From assembly GCF_900115005.1 (NCBI RefSeq), contig NZ_FOUY01000001.1:124001-188000 (forward strand): a DNA stretch of 64,000 bases, given 5' to 3'. Origin of the DNA: Pseudonocardia ammonioxydans (GTDB lineage: Bacteria; Actinomycetota; Actinomycetes; Mycobacteriales; Pseudonocardiaceae). The notes below the pieces were generated by a model. It ran no database searches. It was not told the origin of the DNA and worked only from the letters and a program-made list of their open reading frames with translations. Shown piece by piece: positions 26,468 through 36,856 of the stretch (within the stretch, counting starts at the first letter, position 1; each line of letters begins with the position of its first letter). Position numbers and translations under genes: made by a program.

Positions 26468-27799
26468 TCAGGCCCCGTCCGGCCGGGTGGCCGCCGCTGC
26501 GGCCTTCGCCGCGGCGGCGAGGCCGGTCTCGATCCGGGAGAACGCGTCGTCGTCGAGCGCGGTGGAGACGAACCACCCCTCGAACGCCGACGGCGGCGGG
26601 AAGACCCCGTGGTCGAGCATCGCGTGGAAGAAGGCCGGGTAGCGCCAGGTCTCGGCGGCCTTCGCGTCGGCGTAACCGCGCACCGGGGCGTCGGTGAAGA
26701 ACGGCGAGAGCATCGTGCCGGCGTACTGGAGCACGTGCGGCACGCCCTCCCGGGTCAGCGCCGTCGTGATCAGCTCGCCGAGCCGGTCGGCGTTGGCCGC
26801 AAGCGTGGTGTAGGCGGCGGCGTCGGCGTTCTGCAGGGTGGTGAGCCCGGCGGCGACCGCGACCGGGTTCCCGGCCAGGGTGCCCGCCTGGTAGACCGGG
26901 CCGGCCGGGGCCAGGTACGACATGTGCTCCACCGAGCCGCCGAACGCGGCCGCCGGGAGCCCGCCGGACATGACCTTGCCGAAGGTGTAGAGGTCACCGG
27001 CCACGCCGTCGCAGCCGTACCAACCCTGCTGCGACGCCCGGAAGCCGGTCATCACCTCGTCGATCACCAGCAGCGCACCGTTGTCGTGGCACAGGTCGCG
27101 CAACGCGGCGTTGAAGCCCTCGACCGGCGGGACGACGCCCATGTTGCCGGCGGCCGCCTCGGTGATCACGCAGGCGATCTCGGCGCCGCGCTCGGCGAAC
27201 ACGGCACGGACGGCGTCGAGGTCGTTGTAGGGCACCACCACGGTGTCCGCGGCCTGCGCGCCGGTCACGCCCGGGCTGGTCGGCAGGCCGAGCGTGGCGA
27301 TGCCGGAGCCGGCGTCGGCGAGCAGCGCGTCGACGTGGCCGTGGTAGCAGCCGGAGAACTTGACGATCACGCTGCGACCGGTGATGCCGCGGGCCAGCCG
27401 GATCGCGCTCATCGTGGCCTCGGTGCCGGAGTTGACCAGGCGGACCTGCTCGACCGGGGTGCGGGCGACGATCTCCGCGGCGAGGTCGATCTCCCCGGGG
27501 GTCGGGGTGCCGAACGACAGGCCCTGCGACGCCGCGGACCGCACCGCCTCGACCACGGCCGGGTGCGCGTGCCCGAGGATCATCGGCCCCCAGGACGACA
27601 CCAGGTCGACGTAGGTCCCGCCGTCGGCGTCGGTCAGCCGGCAGCCCTGCCCGGACACCATGAAGCGCGGGGTGCCGCCGACCGAGTTGAACGCCCGGAC
27701 CGGGGAGTTCACCCCGCCCGGGATCAGCTCCGTCGCCCGCTCGAAGAGGCGGGCGGACTCCTTCGGCTCGGGGTTCGCGGAGGCGCTCACACTGCTCAC
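26468..27799 (-). CDS. hemL: Glutamate-1-semialdehyde 2,1-aminomutase
   Basis: A 443-residue PLP enzyme that makes 5-aminolevulinate from glutamate-1-semialdehyde in the C5 haem pathway. The N-terminal [11 protein letters not shown], the [17 protein letters not shown] cofactor loop, the [12 protein letters not shown] motif and the PLP lysine in [12 protein letters not shown] are all present. The mRNA starts with two in-frame GTGs (27799 and 27790). It heads the run into the cytochrome c maturation genes, tying haem supply to haem attachment. Confidence 0.96.
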   Translation of the reverse strand: MSSVSASANPEPKESARLFERATELIPGGVNSPVRAFNSVGGTPRFMVSGQGCRLTDADGGTYVDLVSSWGPMILGHAHPAVVEAVRSAASQGLSFGTPTPGEIDLAAEIVARTPVEQVRLVNSGTEATMSAIRLARGITGRSVIVKFSGCYHGHVDALLADAGSGIATLGLPTSPGVTGAQAADTVVVPYNDLDAVRAVFAERGAEIACVITEAAAGNMGVVPPVEGFNAALRDLCHDNGALLVIDEVMTGFRASQQGWYGCDGVAGDLYTFGKVMSGGLPAAAFGGSVEHMSYLAPAGPVYQAGTLAGNPVAVAAGLTTLQNADAAAYTTLAANADRLGELITTALTREGVPHVLQYAGTMLSPFFTDAPVRGYADAKAAETWRYPAFFHAMLDHGVFPPPSAFEGWFVSTALDDDAFSRIETGLAAAAKAAAAATRPDGA

Positions 27800-27818
27800 G
27801 CTGCCAGTCTCCCAGCCC

Positions 27819-28523
27819 TCACCCGGACCGCTGTGCGGCCCCGACCTTCCGGGCCGCGTACCACTCCTTGGCCGGACGGCTGTAGAGCTGGACGAGCCCG
27901 AACGCGGCGACCGCGAGGACGAGCACCGCGAACAGCGGCAGCGTCGGCGCCATCATCAGCAGCAGCGGCAGCCCGTAGACCCCGGTGAGCACGGCCAGCG
28001 CGAGCCGGGCCCCACCCGCCCCGCGGAAGGCCACCACCGCGAGCACCGCGTAGACCAGCGCCAGCGCCAGGAAGATCGCGCCCATCACCCGGACCATCTG
28101 GGCGAGCTGCTCGAACGACATCCCGGCCTGGGCCATCAGGGCGTCCAGCTCGGCCCGCGGGATGCCGGCCTGGTCCAGGATCGACTCGTCGACCGGGGTG
28201 ACCATGGCCGCCACACCCATCAGCACGAACGGCAACGCTGCGGCGAGCAGCAGGATCAGCCCGAGCACCAGCTGGCGGGGCCGCGGCGCCGTCGCCGGCG
28301 GGGTCCCGCCCAGCCCGGCCGGCGGGCCGCTCCCACCGGCGCCGGCGGTGTTCCACTGCGGTCCCGCCGGCGCGGGCTGCTGCGGGTACGGCCCCGGCGC
28401 CGTACCCGGGGTCCAGCCCTGCGGGAACGGGTTCTGCGGGTACTGCGGATAGGTCCCCGAGGACGGTCCGGGCCGGTAGTACTGCGGGGCGGGTGGGTCG
28501 CCCCGCCCGGGGTCGGTGCTCAC
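27819..28523 (-). CDS. Proline-rich N-terminus membrane protein, unknown function
   Basis: A 234-residue protein. The first 85 residues are Pro/Gly/Tyr/Gln-rich and disordered ([20 protein letters not shown]), like cytoplasmic tails of actinobacterial membrane proteins. Four hydrophobic segments follow (about 88-108, 150-168, 174-190, 196-213) with an amphipathic loop between the first two. No catalytic motif is visible. It sits between hemB and hemL on the same strand, 19 nt before hemL. Confidence 0.75.
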   Translation of the reverse strand: MSTDPGRGDPPAPQYYRPGPSSGTYPQYPQNPFPQGWTPGTAPGPYPQQPAPAGPQWNTAGAGGSGPPAGLGGTPPATAPRPRQLVLGLILLLAAALPFVLMGVAAMVTPVDESILDQAGIPRAELDALMAQAGMSFEQLAQMVRVMGAIFLALALVYAVLAVVAFRGAGGARLALAVLTGVYGLPLLLMMAPTLPLFAVLVLAVAAFGLVQLYSRPAKEWYAARKVGAAQRSG

Positions 28524-28623
28524 CCCCCCACGGTAGCCGGACGGATGTCCGGTTTGCCACGATCGGCGGTACCGCTTGCCGGGTCGGGTCGGGTCGGACC
28601 GGGACGGAGTCGCGGCCCCGGGG

Positions 28624-29598
28624 CTAGTCCAGCCAGGCGGCGGCCTCGGTCGCCCAGTAGGTGAGGACCACGTCGGCCCCGGCGCGGCGGATCGAGGTGA
28701 GCGTCTCCAGGATCGTGCGCTCGCGCTCCAGCCAGCCCTTCTCCACCGCCGCCTCGATCATCGCGTACTCCCCGGAGATCTGGTACGCCGCGACCGGCAC
28801 GTCGGCGACGTCGGCGACCCGGGCCAGCACGTCCAGGTAGGCCAGCGCGGGCTTGACCATCACCATGTCGGCGCCCTCGTCGAGGTCGAGCGCGAGCTCG
28901 CGCAGTGCCTCGCGGGCGTTGCCGCCGTCCTGCTGGTAGGTCTTGCGGTCGCCCTTCAGCTGCGAGTTCACAGCCTCCCGGAACGGGCCGTAGAACGCCG
29001 AGGCGTACTTCGCGGTGTAGGCGAGGATGCCGGTGTCGGTGAATCCGGCCTCGTCGAGCGCGGCCCGGATGACGGCGACCTGGCCGTCCATCATCCCGCT
29101 CGGGCCGACCAGGTGTGCCCCCGCGCGGGCCTGCTCGACGCCCATCCGGGCGTAGACGTCGAGGGTGGCGTCGTTGTCGACGGCGCCCTCGGCGTCGAGC
29201 ACGCCGCAGTGGCCGTGGTCGGTGAACTCGTCCAGGCACAGGTCGGACATGACGACGAGCGCGTCCCCGACCTCCGAGCGGACGTCGCGCAGCGCGACGT
29301 TGAGGATCCCCTCCGGGTCGACCGCGCCCGAACCGGTCGCGTCGTGCACCTCGGGGACGCCGAACAGCATCACCCCACCGACCCCGGCCGAGGCCGCCTC
29401 GGCGACGGCCTTGCGCAGCGTGTCCCGGGTGTGCTGGACGACGCCGGGCATCGAGCCGATCGGCACCGGCTCGGTCGCGCCCTCGCGCACGAACATCGGC
29501 AGCACCAGCTGCCGGGGCCGGACCTCGGTCTCGGAGACCAGCCGCCGCATCGCGGGGGTGGTCCGCAACCGACGGGGACGCTGCGCCGGGAATGCCAT
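28624..29598 (-). CDS. hemB: Delta-aminolevulinic acid dehydratase
   Basis: A 324-residue porphobilinogen synthase, condensing two 5-aminolevulinates. The catalytic lysines are in [16 protein letters not shown] and [10 protein letters not shown]. The cysteine/aspartate region around [19 protein letters not shown] shows a C...HGHCG metal site consistent with metal dependence. The N-terminus [15 protein letters not shown] is standard. The ATG at 29598 follows TAACCT by 6 nt, suggesting a leaderless mRNA independent of the hemACD unit upstream. Confidence 0.96.
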   Translation of the reverse strand: MAFPAQRPRRLRTTPAMRRLVSETEVRPRQLVLPMFVREGATEPVPIGSMPGVVQHTRDTLRKAVAEAASAGVGGVMLFGVPEVHDATGSGAVDPEGILNVALRDVRSEVGDALVVMSDLCLDEFTDHGHCGVLDAEGAVDNDATLDVYARMGVEQARAGAHLVGPSGMMDGQVAVIRAALDEAGFTDTGILAYTAKYASAFYGPFREAVNSQLKGDRKTYQQDGGNAREALRELALDLDEGADMVMVKPALAYLDVLARVADVADVPVAAYQISGEYAMIEAAVEKGWLERERTILETLTSIRRAGADVVLTYWATEAAAWLD

Positions 29599-29610
29599 GG
29601 GGCCAGGTTA
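29599..29610 (-). promoter_or_regulatory. hemB -10 box, leaderless start
   Basis: TAACCT at 29610-29605 on the minus strand, 6 nt from the ATG, without a ribosome site. The expected -35 position falls inside the 48-bp palindrome at 29621-29668. Confidence 0.55.
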
Positions 29611-29620
29611 GGCGCTGCCA

Positions 29621-29668
29621 GCTCGTGAGTGGTTATCGCGGTCAGGACCGCGATAACCACTCACGAGC
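29621..29668. repeat. 48-bp palindromic element, copy 1
   Basis: A perfect 23-bp inverted repeat (29621-29643 with 29646-29668) around a 2-bp centre. The arm starts GCTCGTGAGTGG and ends CGCGGTC. It lies directly after the hemD stop and before the hemB -10 box, so it can end the hemACD transcript. A second element with the same 23+2+23 layout is at 56103-56150. Confidence 0.95.
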
Positions 29669-29669
29669 G

Positions 29670-31211
29670 TCAGCGACGCCGCGCCTTGACCTTCTTCGGC
29701 GGCGGCAGGTTGCCCTCGGCGCGCAGCTTCGCGGTGTGCGCCGCCAGCGCGTCGACCAGGGTCGGGACCCGGGCCTCCTCCGGCTGCACGTCCACGCGCA
29801 GGCCGAACTCGCGGGCGGTCTCCGCGGTGTGCGGGCCGATGCAGGCGACCAGGGTGCGGGCGTGCGGCTTGCCGGCGATGCCGACCAGGTTCCGCACGGT
29901 CGACGACGAGGTGAAGCAGACCGCGTCGAAGCCGCCGGTCTTGATCGCCTCACGGATCGGCGCGGGCGGCGGGGCGGCGCGCACGGTCCGGTAGGCGGTC
30001 ACGTCGTCGATCTCCCAGCCGCGCTCCTGCAGCCCGGCCGACAGCGTCTCGGTGGCGATGTCGGCGCGCGGCAGCAGCACCCGGTCGACCGGGTCCAGCA
30101 CGTCGTCGTGCGGCGGGAAGATCTCCAGCAGGCCCTCGGACGTCGAGTTCTGGGCCTCGTCGATGTCCGGGACCAGCTCCGGCTCGATGCCGAACTCGCG
30201 GACCTTCGCCGCGGTGGCGCGGCCGACGCAGGCGATCTTCACGCCGGAGAACGCCCGGGCGTCCAGGCCGAACTCGGCGAACTTCTCCCACACGGCCTTG
30301 ACCGCGTTGGTCGAGGTGAACACCACCCACTGGTAGCGGCCGTCGACCAGGCCCTTGACCGAGCGCTCCATCTGCGCGGGCGAGCGGGGCGGCTCGACGG
30401 CGATCGTCGGGACCTCCTCCGGGATGGCGCCGTGCATCCGCAGCCGCTCGCTCATCACGCCGGCCTGGTCCTTGGTCCGCGGGACCAGCACCCGCCAGCC
30501 GTAGAGCGCGCGGGACTCCCACCAGGACAGCTCGCCGCGGCGGCCGGCGGCCTCGCCCACGGTCAGGACGAGCGGGCCCTCCAGCTCACCGCCGTCGGCG
30601 GCGATCTTCCCGATCGACGACGAGATCGTCTTCTGGGTGGAGGTGGTGCCGCCGGAGGTGATCGCGACGGCGGTCTCGGCGGGCACGCCCTGTGCGGACA
30701 GCCCGGCGGCGACGTCGCCCAGCAGCGCACCGGTCGCGTGCAGCACCACCGGTCCCGGGGACGCGGCGAGTGCGGCCCAGTCGACGCCCGCGCGGACGTC
30801 GGCCTCGACGTGCGCCGAGCCGAGCGCGACACCGGCGTAGGCCGGGACGGCGGTCGAGGCGGGCACGCCCGGGACGACGTCGAACGGGGTGTCGGCGGCG
30901 GAGACGGCCATCGCCTCGGCGACGACGGCGTCGTTGGTCAGCGGGTCGCCGGAGACCAGCCGGGCCACCGAGCGGCCCTGGCCGGACTCACCGAGCAGGT
31001 CGCTCGCGATGTCGGCGGGCTGGCCGACGGCCGGGCGCACCTCGGCACCGTCGGCGGCCAGGGCGAGGATGCCCTCCGGCACGTCCGGGTCGGTGATCAC
31101 CAGCGGCGAGCCGGCGAGCACCTCCCGGGCACGCACGGTGAGCAGCGCCGGGTCACCCGGTCCGCTGCCCACGAAGGCGATCCGCCCCGAGGTGTTGGCA
31201 GGTCCTGTCAT
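29670..31211 (-). CDS. hemD: Fused uroporphyrinogen-III methyltransferase / synthase
   Basis: A 513-residue two-domain protein. Residues 10-240 are a tetrapyrrole methylase domain (VGSGPGDPALLTVRA at the start, RLVSGDP and VVPGVPASTAVPAYAG later), which would methylate uroporphyrinogen III towards sirohaem or cobalamin. Residues 255-500 are uroporphyrinogen-III synthase (LVPRTKDQAG, VVFTSTNAV, FTSSSTVRNLV, CIGPHTAETA). The fusion is normal in Actinobacteria. The basic tail ends KKVKARRR. The ATG overlaps the TAA of hemC by one base. It ends against the 48-bp palindrome. Confidence 0.93.
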   Translation of the reverse strand: MTGPANTSGRIAFVGSGPGDPALLTVRAREVLAGSPLVITDPDVPEGILALAADGAEVRPAVGQPADIASDLLGESGQGRSVARLVSGDPLTNDAVVAEAMAVSAADTPFDVVPGVPASTAVPAYAGVALGSAHVEADVRAGVDWAALAASPGPVVLHATGALLGDVAAGLSAQGVPAETAVAITSGGTTSTQKTISSSIGKIAADGGELEGPLVLTVGEAAGRRGELSWWESRALYGWRVLVPRTKDQAGVMSERLRMHGAIPEEVPTIAVEPPRSPAQMERSVKGLVDGRYQWVVFTSTNAVKAVWEKFAEFGLDARAFSGVKIACVGRATAAKVREFGIEPELVPDIDEAQNSTSEGLLEIFPPHDDVLDPVDRVLLPRADIATETLSAGLQERGWEIDDVTAYRTVRAAPPPAPIREAIKTGGFDAVCFTSSSTVRNLVGIAGKPHARTLVACIGPHTAETAREFGLRVDVQPEEARVPTLVDALAAHTAKLRAEGNLPPPKKVKARRR

Positions 31212-32191
31212 TACGAACTCCCGATCCAGCGGTTCACGGAGCCGAGGCCCGCGGGGGGCAGGCCGTCGGCACCCAGGTCGAGCAGCTCGTGCGCAACTGC
31301 GGCTCCGAGCTTCTCGGCGGCGTCCATCTCTCCGGTGGCGGAGGTGCGCAGCACGTCGCCCTCCGTGATCTCCCCGACCCCCAGCGCGGCGCGCAGCGAC
31401 AGCCGGTCGATCGTGCGCCCGTCGTCGTCCAGGTCGGACACGACGTCGGCCAGCGCACCGACCGGGGCGGTGCAACCGGCCTCCAGGGTGGCCAGGACAG
31501 CGCGCTCGGCGGTGACGGCGGCGCGCACGCCCGGGTCGTCGAGCACCGAGCGCAGCGTCTCCGCCAGCCCGGTGTCCCCCTCGCGGCACTCGATGGCGAG
31601 GGCGCCCTGGGCGGGTGCGGGCAGCATCTGGAGCGGATCGATCAGCTCGTCCGCCTCGTCGATGCGGCCCAGCCGGCGCAGCCCGGCCGCGGCGAGGACC
31701 ACCGCGTCCAGCTCGCCGGAACGGACCTTCCCGATCCGGGTGTCCACGTTGCCGCGGATCGGCACCACCTCGAGCCCCCGGCCGAGCGCGTAGAGCTGCG
31801 CGGCCCGGCGCGGCGAGCCGGTGCCCACCCGGGCCCCGCGGCCCAGCTCCCCCAGCACGCGTCCGGTGCTGACGAACGCGTCGCGGGGGTCCTCCCTGGC
31901 CGGGACGGCGGCGACCCGCAGCTCCGCGGGCTGGGCGGTGGGAAGGTCCTTGAACGAGTGCACGGCGACGTCGATGTCGCCCGCGGTCAGCGCGTCGCGC
32001 AGCGCCGACACGAACACGCCGACCCCGAGCTGGGTCACCGGCGCCGTGGAGCGGTCACCGCTGGTGGAGACGGTGACGATCTCGCACGGGTGGCCGGCGG
32101 TGGTCAGCCGGTCGGCGATGGTGGTGGTCTGGGCGACCGCCAGCTTGGACGGCCGCGTACCGATCTTCAGTGTGGTGGGTGCGGTGGTCAC
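31211..32191 (-). CDS. hemC: Porphobilinogen deaminase (hydroxymethylbilane synthase)
   Basis: A 326-residue enzyme that joins four porphobilinogens into hydroxymethylbilane. It opens with [15 protein letters not shown] and contains [13 protein letters not shown] and the catalytic Asp region. The dipyrromethane cofactor cysteine is in [10 protein letters not shown] near residue 240. The start overlaps the stop of hemA by ATGA and the stop overlaps hemD by one base, so hemA-hemC-hemD are translationally coupled. Confidence 0.96.
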   Translation of the reverse strand: MTTAPTTLKIGTRPSKLAVAQTTTIADRLTTAGHPCEIVTVSTSGDRSTAPVTQLGVGVFVSALRDALTAGDIDVAVHSFKDLPTAQPAELRVAAVPAREDPRDAFVSTGRVLGELGRGARVGTGSPRRAAQLYALGRGLEVVPIRGNVDTRIGKVRSGELDAVVLAAAGLRRLGRIDEADELIDPLQMLPAPAQGALAIECREGDTGLAETLRSVLDDPGVRAAVTAERAVLATLEAGCTAPVGALADVVSDLDDDGRTIDRLSLRAALGVGEITEGDVLRTSATGEMDAAEKLGAAVAHELLDLGADGLPPAGLGSVNRWIGSS

Positions 32192-33624
32192 GAGATCTGC
32201 TCCGGGGGCCGGGACCCGATCGCCGGCGTCGCGGCGTCGGGCGTGGTGTAGCGCAGGGCGGCGCCGACGTCGGTGCCGTCGACGCTGGCGTCGGCCCGCA
32301 CGGGGGCGGCGACGGCGGCGGCGGCCTGCGGGTCGAGCTCGAACAGGGTGCGCAGCGCGGCGGCGTAGCTGTCGCCGTCCGGCCCCTCCGCGAGCCGCTT
32401 GACCTGCACGGTCGGAGTGTGCAGCAGCTTGTCCACGACCCGGCGGACGGTGCGGGAGAGCTCCCCGCGCACCTTCTCGTCCAGCTCGGGCAGCCGCGAG
32501 TCCAGGCGCAGCAGCTCGGCGTCGACGACCTCGGAGGCCCGCCGGCGCAGCGCGGTGACGGTCGGGGTGACCTCGGCCGAGCGCTGCCCGGCGAGGTACT
32601 GCTGGGCCTCCTCGTCGACCATCCGCTGCGCGGCACCGATGGATCCGCCGGCCGCGTCACCGGAAGCGTCGAGCAGCCGGTGCTGCAGCGTCGTGAGGTC
32701 GACCATCCGGACACCGGCCAGCTCGCCCACGGCCGGGTCGACGTCGCGGGGCAGCCCCAGGTCGCAGACGACCAGCGGGCGCGCCCGGCCGGCGGCGAGC
32801 GCCTCGGTGACCGGCCCGGTGCCGACCACGTGCCCGATCGCCCCGGTGCAGGCGAGCATCAGGTCGGCACCGGCCAGCTCGGTGCCCAGGTCCTCGAGCG
32901 CGGCGAACCGGGCGGGGGTGCCCTGCTCGAGCACCTTCTCGACCAGCCGCTCGCCGCGCTCCTCCGACCGGTTCAGGACGACGATCTCCGACGCCCCGGC
33001 CCGGCGCAGGTGTGCCGCGGCGAGCGCGCCCATGGCGCCGGCCCCGACGATGACCGCGCGCGAGCCCTCCAGGCCCGCACCGCCGTCGCTGCCCAGCTCG
33101 CGGTCGGCGTCGCGCAGCGCCTCGGACACCACCGAGGCGCCGGCCTCGTCGATGCCGGTGCCGGCGTGCACCCGCTTGCCGACCCGCAGCGCCTGCTGCA
33201 CCAGCTCGTGCAGCACCTTGCCGACCGATCCGGACTCGTCGGCGGTGGCGTAGGCGCTGCGGAGCTGGCCGAGGATCTGCGACTCCCCGACCACCATCGA
33301 GTCCAGGCCCGCCGCCAGCGCGAACAGGTGCTGGACCGCGGAGCCCGCGTAGTGCACGAAGAGATGGTCGGACAGCTCACCGATCGGGAAACCGGCATAG
33401 CCGCCGAGGACGTCGGTGACGTCACCCAGGCCACCGTGGAACGCGTCCACGACCGCGCAGATCTCGATCCGGTTGCACGTGGAGAGGAGGACGGCCTCCT
33501 CCACGTGCGTGCGGTCGAGCATCTCCTCGAGCAGCTTGGGTACGTCGTCCGGCGCGACGGCGAGGCGCTCCAGCACCTCGACCGGCGCGCTGCGGTGCGA
33601 CAGGCCGACGACGAGGACGCTCAT
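32188..33624 (-). CDS. hemA: Glutamyl-tRNA reductase
   Basis: A 478-residue NADPH-dependent enzyme that releases glutamate-1-semialdehyde from glutamyl-tRNA, the first and normally controlled step of the C5 pathway. The nucleophile is Cys50 in [11 protein letters not shown], the NADPH Rossmann loop is VIVGAGAMG, and the C-terminal dimerisation helices are intact. It starts 3 nt after the rex stop, so its expression depends on the redox-controlled rex promoter. This matches the Streptomyces rex-hemACD operon. Confidence 0.96.
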   Translation of the reverse strand: MSVLVVGLSHRSAPVEVLERLAVAPDDVPKLLEEMLDRTHVEEAVLLSTCNRIEICAVVDAFHGGLGDVTDVLGGYAGFPIGELSDHLFVHYAGSAVQHLFALAAGLDSMVVGESQILGQLRSAYATADESGSVGKVLHELVQQALRVGKRVHAGTGIDEAGASVVSEALRDADRELGSDGGAGLEGSRAVIVGAGAMGALAAAHLRRAGASEIVVLNRSEERGERLVEKVLEQGTPARFAALEDLGTELAGADLMLACTGAIGHVVGTGPVTEALAAGRARPLVVCDLGLPRDVDPAVGELAGVRMVDLTTLQHRLLDASGDAAGGSIGAAQRMVDEEAQQYLAGQRSAEVTPTVTALRRRASEVVDAELLRLDSRLPELDEKVRGELSRTVRRVVDKLLHTPTVQVKRLAEGPDGDSYAAALRTLFELDPQAAAAVAAPVRADASVDGTDVGAALRYTTPDAATPAIGSRPPEQIS

Positions 33625-33627
33625 CGC

Positions 33628-34404
33628 TCAGGACACCACCGATTCGTTCGTCTCACTCGGTTCCCGGCCCTCGGCCGGAACCACCGCACTCCCGCCGGCT
33701 CCTTGCCGGCGGGCCACGTGGAAGGCGAGGACCTGCAGCTCGACCGAGAGGTCGACCTTGCGGACCTCGACGTCGTCCGGCACCTGCAACAGCACCGGGG
33801 CGAAGTTGAGGATGGACTGCACCCCACCCTGCACGAGCAGGTCGCAGACCGCCTGTGCCGCGGGCCCGGGGGTCGCGACCATGCCGATCGTCACGCCCCC
33901 GGCGGCGCAGGCCTCCGGGATGTCGCGCACGTGCCGGACGCGGATGCCGTTGATGTCGACCCCGACCAGCTCGTCGTCGACGTCGAACAGCGCACTGACC
34001 GGGAACCCGCGCCCGGCGAACCCGGCGTACCCGGCGAGCGCGAGCCCGAGGTTGCCCACCCCGACCAGCGCCACCGACTGCCGGTGGTCCATCCCGAGCT
34101 CGCCCTGTAGCCGCTGCTGCAGCGACGCGACGTCGTAGCCGACCCCGCGCACGCCGTAGGAGCCCAGGTAGGACAGGTCCTTGCGGAGCTTCGCCGAGTT
34201 GACCCCGGAGGCGCCGGCGAGCTCCTCGGAGGAGACGGTCTCGACCCCGGACTCGCGCAGCTCCCCGAGCACCCGCAGGTAGACGGCGAGCCGCGAGACG
34301 GTCGCCTCGGGCACGGGGCGGGCGGGCCGGTCCCCGTCGGACGAGGAGTCGGGGCCGGGTTCCGGGCCGGCACCGGGGCCGCCGGTCGTGGGCGGCAGGC
34401 TCAT
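33628..34404 (-). CDS. rex: Redox-sensing transcriptional repressor Rex
   Basis: A 258-residue repressor that releases DNA when NADH/NAD+ rises. A disordered 35-residue lead is followed by the winged helix (SRLAVYLRVLGELRESG..., with SSEELAGASGVNSAKLRKDLSYLG) and a Rossmann domain with VALVGVGNLGLALAGY. GGAGGAGG lies before the ATG at 34404, which decides the start against the longer open frame. It heads rex-hemA-hemC-hemD. A Rex-type operator 292 nt upstream implies autoregulation. Confidence 0.95.
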   Translation of the reverse strand: MSLPPTTGGPGAGPEPGPDSSSDGDRPARPVPEATVSRLAVYLRVLGELRESGVETVSSEELAGASGVNSAKLRKDLSYLGSYGVRGVGYDVASLQQRLQGELGMDHRQSVALVGVGNLGLALAGYAGFAGRGFPVSALFDVDDELVGVDINGIRVRHVRDIPEACAAGGVTIGMVATPGPAAQAVCDLLVQGGVQSILNFAPVLLQVPDDVEVRKVDLSVELQVLAFHVARRQGAGGSAVVPAEGREPSETNESVVS

Positions 34405-34962
34405 GGGCCGTCCTCCTCCGGCGTCGGTCGCGGGTGGAGCGCGGTGGGCGTTGCGGCGCTCGTCCGGCTCGCGGGGGTTGTCCGCGGGCGGTCGGTCATC
34501 GAAACTGTCCGTGCTCCGGTCGGGTCTGCTCCGTCCACACCTCGGCGGCGGAGCCGGTCGGGGTGCGATCGCCGCTGCCCGGTCGCGGACCGGTCGTCGT
34601 GACCGGTCGGGGCGGACCCGGGCGAGCCCGGTGCCACGACGCCGTCCACGACGGCGGTGCCGCCGGGCCCGGCGACGAGAACCCACGGTAGCCGCTTGTG
34701 AAGGCACGCACAAAGTTGCGATCTTGGTCCTCCACGTGCTCCGCGCAGGCGCTGACCTGGCACTACCGGTGATCGACGCGCAGGCACCGCTCACCGTGCG
34801 ACGTAGGGCACGTCGAGGTCCACGACACCATCCGGCCCACCTGCACGCGACCGCGCGTGACACAACTCTCGACCTGCGGGTCCGGCCGTGATCCGGGTCG
34901 GGTCACGGGGTCGGATCAGCGGGTCAGGTCACCGGGTCAGGTCAGGGGATCAGGTCAGGGGG
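34405..34962. other. Intergenic region upstream of rex
   Basis: About 560 bp between rex and the molybdoenzyme gene, both on the minus strand. It holds the Rex operator at 34696-34713 and, at its left edge in this orientation, the 13-bp tandem repeats from 34921. The basic open frame running through it has no start or ribosome site support. A long rex leader or a second promoter is possible. Confidence 0.5.
34696..34713 (-). promoter_or_regulatory. Rex operator (ROP) candidate
   Basis: TTGTGAAGGCACGCACAA matches the Rex consensus TTGTGAANNNNTTCACAA at 12 of the 14 defined positions, with a perfect outer TTGTG/CACAA dyad of the right 18-bp length. It is upstream of rex-hemACD. Confidence 0.8.
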
Positions 34963-34972
34963 TCAGGTCACC
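34921..34972 (+). repeat. 13-bp tandem repeat, four units, overlapping a stop codon
   Basis: Units at 34921, 34934, 34947 and 34960, consensus GGGTCAGGTCACC/GG. The last unit contains the TGA (minus strand 34965-34963) of the molybdoenzyme gene. Each unit carries TCA, which reads TGA on the minus strand, and the 13-bp period shifts it into every frame. Confidence 0.9.
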
Positions 34973-36609
34973 GTGACCGATCGGGTGGGCAGGCCGGTCG
35001 CCGCGCCCGGCAGCGGTGAACGGCGTTCCCCGGTCTGGGCGGCACCGGCGCCGTCGGTGGCGCGGCAGGACAGCGTGTACCGGCCCGGGGCGAGGTCCAG
35101 CTCCGCCCGCCACATCCGCCAGGTCGCCCCACCCGCCGGGACCGGGGCCAGCCGGGCGGGCACCCAGGATCCGGCGTCCGCTCCTCCGACACCGACACCG
35201 CCACCGGCACCGGCACCGGCACCGGCACCGACAGCGACTTCGACCCGGGAGATCCCCCGCGGCACCGCCCACGCCGTCCCGGTCACGACGACCCGTCCGG
35301 CCGGGACCGTCGTGTACGGCGCCGGGGTGTCGATCCGCGACGCGGTCTCCATCGGCCCGGGCGGCGCCCAGCCGCGGGCCCGCCAGTAGTCCGCCCGTGC
35401 CGCGAACGTCGTGAGCTCGATGCCGGTGACCCACTTGGTCGCCGAGACGTAGCCGTACAGCCCGGGGACGACGATGCGCACCGGGAAACCGTGCTCGGGC
35501 GGCAGGGCGGCCCCGTCCATCGCGACCGCGAGCAGCGCGCCGCGGGCCGGGTCCAGCACGAGCTCCGCCGGGCTGCCCGCCGTCCAGCCGTCGGTCGAGG
35601 TCGACAGCACCTGGTCGGCGGCCGGGTCCGGGCGCGCCTGCGCCAGCAGCGGCGCCAGCTCGACGCCGGTGAACCGGGTGGTCGACACCAGGCCGCCGCC
35701 GACCTCGTTCGACACGCAGGCCAGCGTCACCCAGCGTTCGACGAGCGGTCGGGCGAGCAGGTCGTCGAGGCCCAGGTCCAGCTCGCGGCCGACCATCCCG
35801 TGCACCCGCAGCCGCCAGGACGCCGGGTCCACCGCGGGCACCCGCAGCGCGGTGTCGATCCGGTAGAAGTCCGCCACCGGGGTGGCGAACGCGGTGCCGC
35901 CCGGGAACGCGGCACCGGGCGGCAGGGCCGGCGCGGGCGCGATCCGGCCGTCGGCGGCGAGCGCGGTCAGCCGTGCGGTGAGCGCGTCGCGGGCCGGCCC
36001 GACCCGCCCGGCGGGCAGCCGGGGCGCGAGCCAGGCGGCGCCCGCCCCCGCGGCGAGGCCGCCCGCACCCGCGGCCGCCCCGGCGCGGAGGAAGCGGCGC
36101 CGGGTGAGCGACTCCCGGGCCGGGCGGCCGTCCGGGAGCGTGCCGCCGGCCAGCGGGGGGATCCGCGCGGCCAGACCGTGCAGCCACCGGAAGGACGTCA
36201 CTGCGACGAGAAGGGCGGTCGCCGCAGGCAGGGCATCGAGCGGGCCCGCGCCGGGCGCCGTCACCGCCGCGCCGACGCCGAGCAGCCCGAGCGCCGCCAG
36301 CCCCCAGGCCCCGGGCAGCGGCGAGCGGCGGGAGACCGCCCCGAGGGTCGCGGCCGCGAGCGCGAGCAGCACCACGACCCCGGCGACGACGCTCTGCCGG
36401 CTGCCGATGCCGGCCCCGACCGTCGCGACGGCGGCGACGGCGGGCGGGGTGAGCGCCACGACCCGGTCGGCGACGGCGGTGACCGGCGCGGCGGCCGGGG
36501 CGATCGGCAACGCGACCAGCGCGCCGGCCCCGGCGCCGAGGGCGGTGGCGGCGACCGCCGCGAGCGCTCCCCGGACGGGCCCCGGGCGGTCCGGGGTTCC
36601 GCCGCTCAC
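34963..36609 (-). CDS. Membrane-anchored molybdopterin-dependent oxidoreductase (sulfite oxidase fold)
   Basis: A 548-residue protein. The first 200 residues contain four or five membrane segments, then a twin-arginine-like TRRRFLRAGAAAGAGG motif, then the sulfite-oxidase Mo domain with the pterin ligand Cys near 295 (VTLACVSNEVGG) and VRIVVPGLYGYVSATKWV. The C-terminal domain resembles the Mo-co dimerisation domain, interrupted by a Gly/Ala/Val run coded by a GGCACC hexanucleotide repeat at about 35190-35235. It probably reduces or oxidises a small extracytoplasmic substrate. The GTG at 36609 begins 7 nt after the glutaredoxin stop. The exact substrate is unknown. Confidence 0.85.
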   Translation of the reverse strand: MSGGTPDRPGPVRGALAAVAATALGAGAGALVALPIAPAAAPVTAVADRVVALTPPAVAAVATVGAGIGSRQSVVAGVVVLLALAAATLGAVSRRSPLPGAWGLAALGLLGVGAAVTAPGAGPLDALPAATALLVAVTSFRWLHGLAARIPPLAGGTLPDGRPARESLTRRRFLRAGAAAGAGGLAAGAGAAWLAPRLPAGRVGPARDALTARLTALAADGRIAPAPALPPGAAFPGGTAFATPVADFYRIDTALRVPAVDPASWRLRVHGMVGRELDLGLDDLLARPLVERWVTLACVSNEVGGGLVSTTRFTGVELAPLLAQARPDPAADQVLSTSTDGWTAGSPAELVLDPARGALLAVAMDGAALPPEHGFPVRIVVPGLYGYVSATKWVTGIELTTFAARADYWRARGWAPPGPMETASRIDTPAPYTTVPAGRVVVTGTAWAVPRGISRVEVAVGAGAGAGAGGGVGVGGADAGSWVPARLAPVPAGGATWRMWRAELDLAPGRYTLSCRATDGAGAAQTGERRSPLPGAATGLPTRSVTVT

Positions 36610-36616
36610 CGGTGGC

Positions 36617-36856
36617 TCACGAGCCCAGGTCCGCCCGCAGCCGTGCCTCGTCGACCCGGAACGAGTCGTGCTCGCGGCCGTCCAGCAGCACCACCGGCAC
36701 CTGGTCGCCGTACTCGGCCCGCAGCTCCGGGTCCGCGTCCACGTCGACCGTGTCCCACCCGGTGCCGGTCTCGGCGCACACCCGGTCCACCACCTCGGCG
36801 GCCTCGGCACACAGGTGGCAGCCCTGGCGGGTCAGCAGCCGTACCCGCATGCTCAC
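36617..36856 (-). CDS. Glutaredoxin-family protein
   Basis: A 79-residue thioredoxin-fold protein with a CHLC redox motif (Cys13, Cys16) and the cis-Pro segment QVPVVLLDG. It belongs to the DUF836/glutaredoxin-2-like group common near hem genes of Actinobacteria. The GTG at 36856 overlaps the end of the acyl-CoA synthetase gene; an ATG two codons later is an alternative. Role as a thiol-disulfide reductase is inferred. Confidence 0.85.
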   Translation of the reverse strand: MSMRVRLLTRQGCHLCAEAAEVVDRVCAETGTGWDTVDVDADPELRAEYGDQVPVVLLDGREHDSFRVDEARLRADLGS

